A stretch of 64,000 nucleotides of DNA, from contig NZ_JASHJI010000001.1 of NCBI RefSeq assembly GCF_030733265.1, positions 558,001 through 622,000 of the forward strand, given 5' to 3'. This stretch comes from Roseibium sp. MMSF_3412. Its GTDB lineage: Bacteria; Pseudomonadota; Alphaproteobacteria; Rhizobiales; Stappiaceae. This document shows positions 8,565-17,317 of the stretch, piece after piece. Under the pieces are notes generated by a model. It was not told where the DNA came from. It searched no databases and saw only the letters and a list, made by a program, of their open reading frames with translations. Position numbers and translations under genes: made by a program. Each line of letters opens with the position of its first letter. Positions within the stretch are counted from its first letter, which is position 1.

Positions 8565-9341
8565 ATGTTTCAGCCTGTCGATCACCAGAAGACGGCCGAT
8601 GCCGCAGTTGAACAGATTGAAAACCTGATCCTGAAAGGTGTGCTGCGTTCGGGCGACCGGCTGCCTTCAGAACGGGACCTTGCCGAGCAGATGAAGGTGT
8701 CGCGGCCCGTGTTGCGGGATGCGCTGAAGACCCTCGAAGACCGCAGCCTGATCGAGGCGCGCCGCGGCGGTGGAACATTCGTCTGCGATCTCATCGGGCC
8801 GATATTCTCCGAAGCCATTATTGAGCTGATCGCGCGGCATCCATCTGCGATCAATGACTATTTCGAATTTCGCAGAGGCATTGAGGGCCAGGCCGCCGCC
8901 CAGGCGGCGATGCGCGCCGCCCCTTCCGATATCGAGCGTCTTGAGGGCATCGTTCGGCAGATGCACAGCGCGCACGAGGCGGAAGACGTAACCGAAGAAG
9001 CGCTGCTTGATGTCGATCTGCATCACGCGGTCGGTGAAGCTGCCCACAATGTCGTCATGCTGCATACGCTCCGCTCGTGTTACCGGCTTCTTGAAAACGG
9101 CGTCTTCTACAATCGCGGGCGGCTCTATCATCATCCGACGGCGCGCAGCGAATTGCTGCAGCAGCACAGCGCGATCGCCAGCGCCATTTGCGAGGCGGAT
9201 CCGGCCGGTGCACGCCGCGCCTCGGAAGAGCATATCGACTATGTGCGCGGCATGCTCAGTGAAGCCGAGCAACTCGATCAGCGGGAACGGCTGGCTGAAC
9301 TGCGGCGCGTCAAACCCATCAAGACATCTGCAAGATCCTGA
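8565..9341 (+). CDS. GntR-family (FadR/FCD) regulator of the adjacent lactate dehydrogenase
   Basis: The 258-residue protein has an N-terminal winged HTH (LRSGDRLPSERDLAEQ... SRPVLRDAL, about residues 28-55) and an FCD effector domain. The FCD metal-site residues are consistent with DVDLHHAV, HSAI and EEHIDYV. The start at the MFQPVD methionine has a GGGGA ribosome site. It lies 19 bp before an FMN-dependent 2-hydroxyacid dehydrogenase on the same strand, the arrangement of lldR-lldD, so it most likely senses lactate or a related hydroxyacid. The MITE-like element immediately upstream may have replaced part of its original promoter. Confidence 0.9.
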   Translation: MFQPVDHQKTADAAVEQIENLILKGVLRSGDRLPSERDLAEQMKVSRPVLRDALKTLEDRSLIEARRGGGTFVCDLIGPIFSEAIIELIARHPSAINDYFEFRRGIEGQAAAQAAMRAAPSDIERLEGIVRQMHSAHEAEDVTEEALLDVDLHHAVGEAAHNVVMLHTLRSCYRLLENGVFYNRGRLYHHPTARSELLQQHSAIASAICEADPAGARRASEEHIDYVRGMLSEAEQLDQRERLAELRRVKPIKTSARS

Positions 9342-9360
9342 AAATCCGGGAGGATGAACC

Positions 9361-10497
9361 ATGACAATCGTAACCGACGTGGCCGATATGCAGGCTCTGG
9401 CGAAACGCCGCGTCCCGAAGATGTTCTACGACTACGCGGACACCGGCTCCTGGACACAAAGCACCTACCATGCGAACGAGGCCGCGCTGCAGCGCCAGAA
9501 ACTGCGCCAGCGCGTTGCACGCAACATCGACAACAGGTCGGTCAAGAGCACCATGACCGGGCAGGATGTCGCCATGCCGGTCGCGCTTGCACCCGTCGGT
9601 CTGACCGGGATGCAGCATGCCGATGGCGAGATCCTGGCCGCCCAGGCAGCCGAAGAGTTCGGCGTTCCGTTCACGCTCTCGACGATGAGCGTGTGCTCGA
9701 TCGAGGATGTGGCCGAACACACGAAAAACCCGTTCTGGTTCCAGCTTTATGTCATGCGCGACAGGGGATTTTCGGAGAGCCTGATGCAGCGCGCCAAGGA
9801 TGCCGACTGCTCCGCTCTCGTTCTCACGCTTGACCTTCAGGTTCTCGGTCAGCGCCACCAGGATATCAAGAACGGCCTGAGCACCCCGCCGAAACCTAAA
9901 CCACATGTCCTTCTCGACCTGGCCTTCAAGCCGCGCTGGTGCCTGAACATGCTTCAGACGAAGCGGCGCGAGTTCGGCAACATCACCGGCCATGTCTCCG
10001 GCGTCGACGACATGTCCTCCCTTGCGGAATGGACCGCAAGCCAGTTCGATCCGACCCTCGACTGGTCCTCCGTGGAGTGGGTCAAGAAACACTGGGACCG
10101 CAAACTGATCCTGAAAGGCATCAATGATGTGGAGGATGCCAGGACTGCAGCTGAAATCGGTGCCGACGCGATCGTCGTGTCCAACCATGGCGGCCGCCAG
10201 CTTGATGGCGCGCTTGCCTCCTACGATGTGCTCGGCGATATCGTCGATGCGGTCGGCGACAAGATCGAAGTCCAGTTCGACGGCGGCATACGTTCGGGAC
10301 AGGACGTTTTCCGGGCAGTCGCGATGGGTGCGCACGGCACCTATATCGGCCGCGCCTTCATCTACGGTCTCGGAGCAATGGGTAAACCCGGCGTCACCAA
10401 GGTTCTGGAGATGATCCACAAGGAACTCGACGTGACAATGGGTCTTTGCGGCGAAACCGACATCGCAAAGGTCGGCAGGCACAATCTGGTTCTTTAG
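9361..10497 (+). CDS. lldD: FMN-dependent L-lactate (alpha-hydroxyacid) dehydrogenase
   Basis: The 378-residue protein is a TIM-barrel FMN enzyme. It has the SNHGGRQLDG signature with catalytic His276 and substrate-binding Arg279, an FDGGIRSGQDV phosphate-binding segment, and APVGLTGMQHADGE near residue 77. It oxidises L-lactate to pyruvate at the membrane, feeding quinone or cytochrome c; other short 2-hydroxyacids are possible substrates. Length matches LldD (about 380). It follows the GntR regulator by 19 bp, so the two form a unit. With glcDEF nearby, the window carries two separate 2-hydroxyacid oxidation routes. Confidence 0.93.
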   Translation: MTIVTDVADMQALAKRRVPKMFYDYADTGSWTQSTYHANEAALQRQKLRQRVARNIDNRSVKSTMTGQDVAMPVALAPVGLTGMQHADGEILAAQAAEEFGVPFTLSTMSVCSIEDVAEHTKNPFWFQLYVMRDRGFSESLMQRAKDADCSALVLTLDLQVLGQRHQDIKNGLSTPPKPKPHVLLDLAFKPRWCLNMLQTKRREFGNITGHVSGVDDMSSLAEWTASQFDPTLDWSSVEWVKKHWDRKLILKGINDVEDARTAAEIGADAIVVSNHGGRQLDGALASYDVLGDIVDAVGDKIEVQFDGGIRSGQDVFRAVAMGAHGTYIGRAFIYGLGAMGKPGVTKVLEMIHKELDVTMGLCGETDIAKVGRHNLVL

Positions 10498-10506
10498 CCT
10501 GCGCGC

Positions 10507-11205
10507 TTAAAGGAGCCCCAGCCAGGCCTCGGTGAGCGCCGCACCGATCCTGTCAGCCTCGCCCGCGTTCAGTCTCGCCTCCTCTCCCATGCGCTCGGGC
10601 CAGTCGGGCGTGTGGGGCAGGATCTCGTGTGCAAGGTGATGCGACCAGCCGGTAACATCCTCAAGCGCAGCCTCGAAGTGAAACTGGATTGCATAAGTGG
10701 CGCGCCCCATCCGGAATGCCTGGATGGGGGTCATCTTGCTGTATGCAAGATGGACAGCGCCCTCAGGCAGCGACACGGTGTCGGTGTGCCAGTGAAAAAG
10801 CGGGCCACCCTCACCCAGCATCTTGAGCACGGGATCGGTTCTTCCCGCTGAGGTGGGCGTTACCCGGTGCCAGCCAAATTCGATCGGCCGCGCGAGAATG
10901 TTGACGCCGCCAAACGCACGGGCAATCAGCTGGCAACCGAGACAGATGCCAAGTACCGGACGATCCGCATCGTGAAACCGCAGGATCAGCTCGCAAACGT
11001 CCGGCAAAAACGGATAGTCCGCGTCTGCCAGAGCATTTTGCCCGCCGCCGAGAACGACCAGCCCGCTGTAGTCCTCAACACTGTCCGGCACAGCCTCGCC
11101 CGCATAGGCCCTGACGATATGACAGGAGACGCCCATGGCGTCGGCTTTCCTGCCGAACGCCGCAAGGTCGGCCTTCGGGTAGTTTTCAATCACGAGCAGC
11201 GGCAT
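10507..11205 (-). CDS. Class I glutamine amidotransferase domain protein
   Basis: The 232-residue protein is a free-standing class I (triad) amidotransferase domain. It has the nucleophile elbow GICLGCQ with Cys88 and the His176/Glu178 pair in QFHFEAAL. Such stand-alone proteins resemble the GMP synthase amidotransferase domain, but many act as gamma-glutamyl hydrolases or have unknown acceptors; the substrate cannot be told here. The MPLLVIENYP start at 11205 gives the usual family N-terminus, with a GGAG about 12 nt upstream; a longer frame reaches 11298. It converges on lldD with 9 bp between stops. Confidence 0.88.
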   Translation of the reverse strand: MPLLVIENYPKADLAAFGRKADAMGVSCHIVRAYAGEAVPDSVEDYSGLVVLGGGQNALADADYPFLPDVCELILRFHDADRPVLGICLGCQLIARAFGGVNILARPIEFGWHRVTPTSAGRTDPVLKMLGEGGPLFHWHTDTVSLPEGAVHLAYSKMTPIQAFRMGRATYAIQFHFEAALEDVTGWSHHLAHEILPHTPDWPERMGEEARLNAGEADRIGAALTEAWLGLL

Positions 11206-11359
11206 TTTTACGAAAACAGCTCCGTTTCGGGCATCCTGGATCCATTCACCGAGACGGTAATCATCTGAGCCCGTGATGAAAACATCAAAAACAATCATTT
11301 GCGCTGGCCTGCGTACAACGCCAGATTCCGCCTACGAATTTTCACGACATGGTGTTTTC

Positions 11360-12277
11360 ATGAGTATCGCCTCCCCAGCGCTCCGCCGCGATTCCAGCGG
11401 CTTTACCGCCACCGACTATGGCCTTTACGCGGTCACCGTGGTTGCGTGGGGTGTCAGCTGGATTGCCATGAAAAGCCAGGTCGCAACCGTCGCTCCCGAA
11501 GTGTCTGTATTCTGGCGCTTCGTCCTTGCTGCCGCACTGATGATGGCGTGGGCGAAATTCCGCGGCCATGCGCTTTCGTTCGGCATTCGCGAGCACATCC
11601 GGTTTGCCGGTCTCGGCGCTCTTCTGTTCTCGACGAACTTCACGCTGTTCTATTACGGCGCCATGCAGATCCCGTCCGGTTTGCTCGCGGTGATCTTCTC
11701 CACGGCATCGATATTCAACCTGTTTCTGGGTCTGCTGCTGTTCGGTCAACGCCCCAACCTGCTTGCTCTCGGGGCCGGCATCCTGGGATTTGCGGGAATT
11801 GCACTCATGTTTCTGCCGAAGTTTGCCGGCGCCGAATTCAACACGCACGCCGCGGTCGGGCTGGGCATGTGCATCGCCGGAACCCTGTCCTTTTGCTTCG
11901 GCAACATGTTGTCCGCGGACACCCAGCAACGCGGCATCGGGGTTGTTCCTGCCGCTGCCTGGGGAATGGTTTACGGCGCTGTCCTGCTCGGCGTGTTCTC
12001 GGCTCTGCGCGGACAAAGCTTTGCGGTTGAGTGGTCGTATTCCTATTTCGGCGGGTTGGTTTACCTTGCGATCGTCGCGTCCGTGATCGCGTTTGCGTCC
12101 TACCTGACGCTGCTCGGCCGGATCGGTTCGGCGCGCGCCGGTTATGCAACGGTGATGTTTCCCGTTGTCGCGCTCACGCTTTCGACGATCTTTGAAGGCT
12201 ATCAGTGGACGCCCATTGCTGCGTTCGGACTTGTCTGTGTCCTCGGTGGCAACATCATGATGCTGAGAGCGCGCTAA
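11360..12277 (+). CDS. EamA/DMT-family transporter
   Basis: The 305-residue protein has about ten hydrophobic helices in two EamA repeats (about residues 15-145 and 155-300), with the WGVSWIAMK motif in helix 1. Drug/metabolite transporters of this group usually export amino acids or other small metabolites; the substrate is not evident. The start MSIASP at 11360 places helix 1 near residue 20. It runs convergent with a LysR gene, 5 bp between stops, and its own promoter lies in the short gap after the divergent amidotransferase gene. Confidence 0.9.
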   Translation: MSIASPALRRDSSGFTATDYGLYAVTVVAWGVSWIAMKSQVATVAPEVSVFWRFVLAAALMMAWAKFRGHALSFGIREHIRFAGLGALLFSTNFTLFYYGAMQIPSGLLAVIFSTASIFNLFLGLLLFGQRPNLLALGAGILGFAGIALMFLPKFAGAEFNTHAAVGLGMCIAGTLSFCFGNMLSADTQQRGIGVVPAAAWGMVYGAVLLGVFSALRGQSFAVEWSYSYFGGLVYLAIVASVIAFASYLTLLGRIGSARAGYATVMFPVVALTLSTIFEGYQWTPIAAFGLVCVLGGNIMMLRAR

Positions 12278-12282
12278 GCCCT

Positions 12283-13173
12283 TTATTCTGCGGCGAGCTG
12301 GCCGGTGGATGTGCCGACATTTCCGATTGCAGCGATCAGGTGATTGCAGAGCGTGTCATGCATCGCTTCGCGCGCTGCGTCTGAACGCAACAGCGCTATG
12401 TCGCAGGACGGAAGCGTGGGGAAGCCGTCCCGCTCATCCAGGATACGCATGCCGTCGCGGATCGCGCTTTCCGGGAAGACCGTCACGGCCAGCCCGGCCT
12501 GAACGGCCCCGACGAGCGCGGCCGCGCTCGAACTGGTATAGGAAACGCGATAGCGCCTGCCTGCCCGGTCCAGTGCATCCATCGACATGCGCCGCCAGCC
12601 GCAGGAGGCAGGCCCGAGCGCAAGCCGGATAATGTCCTGCGTGTGCGCGCAGTGCTGCGTGGAGGTTACCCAGTAAAGCGGTTCCCGGCGAATGATCTCC
12701 CCCCTGAGATCCATGGTATCGCTCGACGTGGTAATCGCGACGTCCAGCGTGCCTTCACGGATCGCCTCTGTCAGTTTGCTGCTGCCGGAGCACTCGACCT
12801 GCACCTCGATGGACGGGTTCAGCCGGTTGAACGCCGCCAGCACCTGGGGCAGGAGGCGGTCCGCATAGTCATCCGGCACGCCAAGCTTCACATGGCCCAC
12901 TTCCTTCTGGCCATTGAACGCGGACAGGGTCTCGTCATTCAGGAGAATCATGCGGCGTGCGAATTCAACCAGTCTCTGGCCGTCTTCCGTCAGACGCGAC
13001 TGACGACCATCCTTGATGAATATCGCTTGCCCGACACGCTCTTCCAGCCGTCTCATCTGCATCGACACGGCGGATTGGGTCTTGTGCACCGCTTCGCCTG
13101 CCTTGGTGAAGCTGCCAAGCTCGGCAATCGCTAAAAACGTGCGGAGCTGATCAATGTCCAACGCGTGATTCAT
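12283..13173 (-). CDS. LysR-family regulator (paralogue 1 of a tandem pair)
   Basis: The 296-residue protein has the LysR winged HTH at about residues 22-45 (AGEAVHKTQSAVSMQMRRLE) and a substrate-binding domain from about residue 90. The start MNHALDIDQL is a typical LysR beginning; an upstream extension to 13197 is unlikely. It is closely related to the next gene upstream, with almost identical recognition helices and the same GRQSRLTE wing, so the two probably arose by duplication and may bind similar DNA. Target unknown. Confidence 0.9.
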   Translation of the reverse strand: MNHALDIDQLRTFLAIAELGSFTKAGEAVHKTQSAVSMQMRRLEERVGQAIFIKDGRQSRLTEDGQRLVEFARRMILLNDETLSAFNGQKEVGHVKLGVPDDYADRLLPQVLAAFNRLNPSIEVQVECSGSSKLTEAIREGTLDVAITTSSDTMDLRGEIIRREPLYWVTSTQHCAHTQDIIRLALGPASCGWRRMSMDALDRAGRRYRVSYTSSSAAALVGAVQAGLAVTVFPESAIRDGMRILDERDGFPTLPSCDIALLRSDAAREAMHDTLCNHLIAAIGNVGTSTGQLAAE

Positions 13174-13339
13174 CGGAATACTCCGCGGTTCAACCACATA
13201 TCAAGCGGATGATTTGAGATTCGAATTGATTTGGGGAAGATACATCAAAGTTTCTTACATTACAAACGAAATTTCAAGCTTTCCGAATAGGTAAATATAC
13301 CTCAAGCCGCTGAATTAATTAATTTTTTTAAAACGCTTA

Positions 13340-14215
13340 CTATTCGGCCGCCTGGGGCACCGAGAGATTGTCGAGCGAAGAAACAATATGCTCTACAAGG
13401 GCGTCGGTCACACGCGAGCTGTTGTGCCATGACCGCATGATGCCGATTTCGCAGTCCGGCAGTTTCGGAAATCCATCGGCTTCCGTCAGCACGCGCATTC
13501 CGGAACGCAAAGCACTTTCCGGCAACACCGAAATGGCGAGCCCCGCAAGCACGGCAGCGCCGACCGCCGTCGAGTTCCAGCTCGAATACAAAAGGCGATG
13601 TTCCCGCATCTGGTCGCCAAGCGCGTTGATCGCGGCTTTTCGCCAGTCGCATGTCGCTCGGCCGAGTGCAAGCGGCAGCGGCGATTCGTTTTCAATCGCG
13701 TGACGCGCGGAAGCGACCCAGAGGAGCGGTTCACGCCGGACGAGATCGACGTGCTTGCGTCCCTTCTTCTGGACATGGGTGATGATCGCCACATCCAGTT
13801 CTCCCTCGGCGATCATGTCGGCCAGATTGGGTGTCGGCGCACAGACAACGCTGACTTCCGCCTTGGGATTGGAGCGTGAAAAACGTGCCAGAATTTCAGG
13901 CAGAAAACGGTCTGCATAGTCGTCTGGCGTGCCAAGGCGCACCAGACCCGCAAGCTCGGTGTCATCAAACGCTGCCAGCGTTTCGTCATTCAGCTGAACC
14001 AGTCGCCGCGCATAGTGCAAGAGGCGCTCTCCATGCTCCGTCAGCCGGGACTGCCGCCCCACTCTGACGAACAGGGGCTTGCCGATCCGTTCCTCCAGCC
14101 GCCGCATCTGCATCGAGACCGCAGACTGGGTTTTGTGCACGTTTTCCGCAGCTCTGGTGAAGCTGCCGCTTTCCGCAATCGCAACGAATGTTCTCAGCTG
14201 ATCAAGATCGAGCAT
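13340..14215 (-). CDS. LysR-family regulator (paralogue 2 of a tandem pair)
   Basis: The 291-residue protein starts MLDLDQLRTFV and has the same HTH core (VHKTQSAVSMQMRRLEER) as the neighbouring LysR. The effector domains share LGTPDDYADRFLP-type and PLxLALGxATCxWRK motifs and the same end ...AAE. It diverges from a DUF1127 gene across 265 bp, where its own promoter and possibly its operator lie. I can see no clear single dyad there. The effector and targets are unknown; control of the divergent DUF1127 gene is the simplest guess. Confidence 0.9.
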   Translation of the reverse strand: MLDLDQLRTFVAIAESGSFTRAAENVHKTQSAVSMQMRRLEERIGKPLFVRVGRQSRLTEHGERLLHYARRLVQLNDETLAAFDDTELAGLVRLGTPDDYADRFLPEILARFSRSNPKAEVSVVCAPTPNLADMIAEGELDVAIITHVQKKGRKHVDLVRREPLLWVASARHAIENESPLPLALGRATCDWRKAAINALGDQMREHRLLYSSWNSTAVGAAVLAGLAISVLPESALRSGMRVLTEADGFPKLPDCEIGIMRSWHNSSRVTDALVEHIVSSLDNLSVPQAAE

Positions 14216-14480
14216 GTGCGCCCCAATGATAAGAGATCGTCATGTCTAGCATGAGACCCATTCGAAGGTGAAATGATTATTCTCCCAGGCCCCACAACAC
14301 GGCCAAACTCCTGCGCAAATTGGTCACATCACACTTTCTGATCTATCCCATCACAAACATTCGTTGGATTTATGTTTGCGGAATAGGCATCTTGAGCATG
14401 TTCCTCAAACAAGGATCGCCACAACTGGCGCGGAACAAGCTGCCGACACTTCCGTCGGCCGCTCACAGGAGACTTTTGCC

Positions 14481-14801
14481 ATGACGCATTTCGCAAGCAT
14501 CCCCTTCGTCGCTCTTCTCGGGCAGATGGCTGCCCGTGCATGGCGTGTGTTTAACAACCGGCGCCATGTGACCGAACTCACACATTGGTCCGACGAACAA
14601 CTCAAGGACATTGGCCTGACGCGGAGCGACGTTCGACGCGCGTTGGCCCAACCGTTCTATCGAGACCCGACATCTGTTTTGAGCACGACAACGACATTCG
14701 GCGGCGCTTTCAATCTCAGCGCAGCCAATGGCGTTCTGGAGAAACAGCCCCTGATCGTGATCGACGGACACAAGGGAAAATCAGGACAGATCGCCGCCTG
14801 A
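14481..14801 (+). CDS. DUF1127-family small protein
   Basis: The 106-residue protein contains the DUF1127 (YjiS-like) core at about residues 30-60, with RRHVTELTHWSDEQLKDIGLTRSDV. Arginine-rich DUF1127 proteins are short and in some alphaproteobacteria affect RNA turnover and phosphate or carbon metabolism; this one is longer than the 45-70 residues common for the smallest members, with an extra C-terminal tail of about 40 residues. The ATG at 14481 has a CAGGAG ribosome site. It is monocistronic, with a strong terminator. Confidence 0.88.
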   Translation: MTHFASIPFVALLGQMAARAWRVFNNRRHVTELTHWSDEQLKDIGLTRSDVRRALAQPFYRDPTSVLSTTTTFGGAFNLSAANGVLEKQPLIVIDGHKGKSGQIAA

Positions 14802-14859
14802 GTTCTTTCTGCGTCCCCGGATTTGCAGCCCCTGTCGGCAAGCCTTGCTGACGAAAACT

Positions 14860-14886
14860 GACCCGCCCCCCGGCGGGTCTTTTTTT
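14860..14886 (+). terminator. Rho-independent terminator after DUF1127 gene
   Basis: An 8-bp GC-rich stem GACCCGCC/GGCGGGTC with a CCCC loop is followed by seven T. The T run reaches the stop codon of the convergent DUF937-like gene. Confidence 0.9.
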
Positions 14887-15643
14887 ATTTGTCCTCGTCG
14901 AGGTCGCGTGCGGCCTTCTCAAAGAAAGTATCAAAGGCCCTGAACTGGTTCGACTGGAAATCGCGCCCGGCAGCCATCCAGCTCGAAACCATTTCGTCGA
15001 ATTCCGACGCCTGATCTTCAGCCGCATCTTCTTCCTCGGGCCAATTGTCTTCCGGCTCCGCTTCCTCGACAGGTCCGGACGGTTCACTGACAACGCTCGC
15101 AGGCTGCAGGAAAGATCCCCAAAAAGCGGTCATCGCATCGGCATAGCCCTGCATGTAGTCAACCGGCGTCGGCTGGGGTTTCGGGCGTCCGCGTGCAAAT
15201 CCGCGCAGATAGGCGTCCAGCAGATTCCTCGCCTCCCCTTGCAGGAACGGGCGTGCGACCTGCCCCATCGCCAGTGTGGCGGCAACCGGCATCATCTCCT
15301 GGATCGCATCGCTTTGAAGACCGGTCAGGCCCGAAATCTGCGCGGCAAGGGCGTTCTGGACGGCCTCCGGACCGAAAAACGGGGTGAGCGCTGTTCCGGA
15401 CGCATTTTGCAGGAAACTGGAAAAAGGCGACTCATCGCCGGTTCCAAATGACGTGGGCACGCCGGGAAACTCGGCGAACCCGGGCACGTTGCTGCCGAAA
15501 TACCGGAAGCCGTTCAGAGCAGCCGGCAAGAGTTGCTCCATCACCCTGCTCAGATCGTCATTCGACCAGCCGAAACGCTCCCTGACATCCTCTGACAAGG
15601 AAAAGACGTCAAATGGAGGCATCCCCATATCGCTGCCAATCAT
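14885..15643 (-). CDS. Hypothetical protein, possible DUF937-like
   Basis: The 252-residue protein has a helical N-terminal part with DDLSRVMEQLLPAALNGFRYF, recalling the repeat helices of DUF937 (YidB-like) proteins. It continues with Ala/Gly-rich segments and an acidic C-terminal linker (about residues 180-215) before a helical end rich in Phe, Glu and Lys. No catalytic motif, signal peptide or membrane helix is seen. The ATG at 15643 is preceded by GAGGGGAG at 7 nt. The family assignment is tentative; the acidic linker and phasin-like helical tail (FQSNQFRAFDTFFEKAARDL) could suggest a granule-associated protein, but this is speculation. Confidence 0.55.
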   Translation of the reverse strand: MIGSDMGMPPFDVFSLSEDVRERFGWSNDDLSRVMEQLLPAALNGFRYFGSNVPGFAEFPGVPTSFGTGDESPFSSFLQNASGTALTPFFGPEAVQNALAAQISGLTGLQSDAIQEMMPVAATLAMGQVARPFLQGEARNLLDAYLRGFARGRPKPQPTPVDYMQGYADAMTAFWGSFLQPASVVSEPSGPVEEAEPEDNWPEEEDAAEDQASEFDEMVSSWMAAGRDFQSNQFRAFDTFFEKAARDLDEDK

Positions 15644-15784
15644 GGCATTGCTCCCCTCGGATCCGGACAAGGCCTTGAGATTTATGGCCGTCCGGTTGAA
15701 GAGTGGCCTTTCGGGAGCGTCAGGTCAATTGATGCTTTCGCGGGGTCTTTGAACGAACAGGTTCAAACCGCCGGTGTCGTCCGC

Positions 15785-17158
15785 TCAATAGGCGTATTCG
15801 CGGAAGACCTGGGTGATGTCGCCGTTCCAGGAGCCCTCATAGCGCTGCAACAGGATGTCGGCGGGGCACATGCCCGCAGCGAGCCCTTCTTCCAGCGGGG
15901 CCAGGTGGACCCGCTCGTCGAGATCGCCGTCGCTCAGGCGGTTGCGCCGCTTCAGTCCTTCCTGCGACAGCGCCAGAACGTCCTTGGCAACATCGAGGAC
16001 CGTTCCATTGCGGAACGGTGTCTGAAGCGCCGTCTTCGGCACACCGGCGCGCAAGGCGGCACGTTCTTCCTGCGTCCAGTCGCGGACCAGTTCCCAGGCC
16101 TGATCAAGCACACCATCGTCATAGAGCAGTCCGACCCAGAGCGCCGGAAGCGCACAGATCCGGCGCCAGGGACCGCCATCCGCACCGCGCATTTCAATAT
16201 ACTTCTTCAGCCGGACATCCGGGAACAGCGTCGACAGATGGTTGTTCCAGTCGCCGAGGCTCGGCGTCGCATCCGGAACACGTCCCTGAAGAGCACCGTT
16301 CATGAACTGGCGGAAGGTCGTGTCGGTGACGTCGTAGTAGGTCGTGCCGCGCTTGACGAAATACATCGGAATATCGAGTGCCCATTCAACGTAGCGCTCG
16401 AAACCGAACCCGTCTTCAAACGCAAAAGGCATGTCGCCGGTCCGGTCCCGGTCGGTGTCGGTCCAGATCTGTGCGCGGAAGGACTTGAAGCCATTCGGCC
16501 TGCCATCCGTGAACGGGGAATTGGCAAACATCGCTGTTGCGATCGGTTGCAAGGCGAGGCCAATGCGCATCTTGCGCACCATGTCGGCTTCGGACGAGAA
16601 ATCGAGATTCACCTGGATGGTGGAGGTCCGGTACATCATGTCGAGGCCGAGCGAACCCACCTTCGGCATGTAATTGGTCATGATGTCGTAGCGCGACTTC
16701 GGCATGCGCGGCACGTCTTCACGTGTCCAGGTCGGCGTCATGCCAATGCCGAGAAACCCAACCCCCATGGGCTCCGCGATCTGCCGGACATGGGCAAGAT
16801 GCTGGTTGGCCTCGCGGCAGGTCTGGTGAAGGTTCTCAAGAGGCGCACCGGACAGCTCGAACTGACCACCCGGTTCTATGGAGATCGCGCCTCCGCCCTC
16901 GTTGTCTGCCAGACCGATGATCTTGCCCGCATCCTCGATGCGTTCCCATCCGAGCAACTGCTCCATGCCTTCCAGAACCGCCTCGACCCCATTTGCTCCC
17001 TCGTAGGGAATGGGTGAAAGCTGCTTCAGGCAGAACCCGAATTTTTCGTGCTCGGTGCCAATTCGGAAGCTGGCTTCCGGCTTACATCCCGCCGCGAGCG
17101 TTGCTGCCAGATCAGCAACAGTTTCAATCGGCGTGGTATCGACCGTATCGCGGGCCAT
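15785..17158 (-). CDS. gshA: Glutamate-cysteine ligase (plant/alphaproteobacterial type)
   Basis: The 457-residue protein matches the GCS2/plant-type glutamate-cysteine ligase family: RIGTEHEKFGF near residue 32, EPGGQFELSGAP near 95, and MMYRTSTIQVNLDF, FANSPFTDGRPNG and KYIEMRGADGG further on. It catalyses the ATP-dependent first step of glutathione synthesis in the cytosol. Length is normal for the alphaproteobacterial type. The ATG at 17158 has an AGGACGG ribosome site. It lies 159 bp downstream of the adenylate cyclase gene on the same strand; rsmE and gshA are often neighbours in Hyphomicrobiales, so the cyclase appears to be inserted in an old pair. Confidence 0.95.
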   Translation of the reverse strand: MARDTVDTTPIETVADLAATLAAGCKPEASFRIGTEHEKFGFCLKQLSPIPYEGANGVEAVLEGMEQLLGWERIEDAGKIIGLADNEGGGAISIEPGGQFELSGAPLENLHQTCREANQHLAHVRQIAEPMGVGFLGIGMTPTWTREDVPRMPKSRYDIMTNYMPKVGSLGLDMMYRTSTIQVNLDFSSEADMVRKMRIGLALQPIATAMFANSPFTDGRPNGFKSFRAQIWTDTDRDRTGDMPFAFEDGFGFERYVEWALDIPMYFVKRGTTYYDVTDTTFRQFMNGALQGRVPDATPSLGDWNNHLSTLFPDVRLKKYIEMRGADGGPWRRICALPALWVGLLYDDGVLDQAWELVRDWTQEERAALRAGVPKTALQTPFRNGTVLDVAKDVLALSQEGLKRRNRLSDGDLDERVHLAPLEEGLAAGMCPADILLQRYEGSWNGDITQVFREYAY

Positions 17159-17317
17159 GAGACCGTCCTAAATGTCTGTGCGGTTTTCCGGGAAGATTTC
17201 GAAGGCGACCTGAATACCGCATTGATCCGGCGCGTTTTTCGCTAAACGGCCTCGAGCTTGGGTGATTTAGGAGGCTTGCAGGCAGAATGCAAGCAATGAA
17301 ACCCGTTCCCGGTGCCA

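Noticed and set aside
8209-8628. Open frame within MITE-like copy 1, with a matching frame in copy 2 (42335-42637)
   Set aside because: The two frames stay open over about 80 residues and share peptides such as KWHAKWRNPVRKG, but most differences between the copies change amino acids, the frames run on into unrelated flanking DNA, and no family is recognised. The match reflects the repeat, not coding selection.
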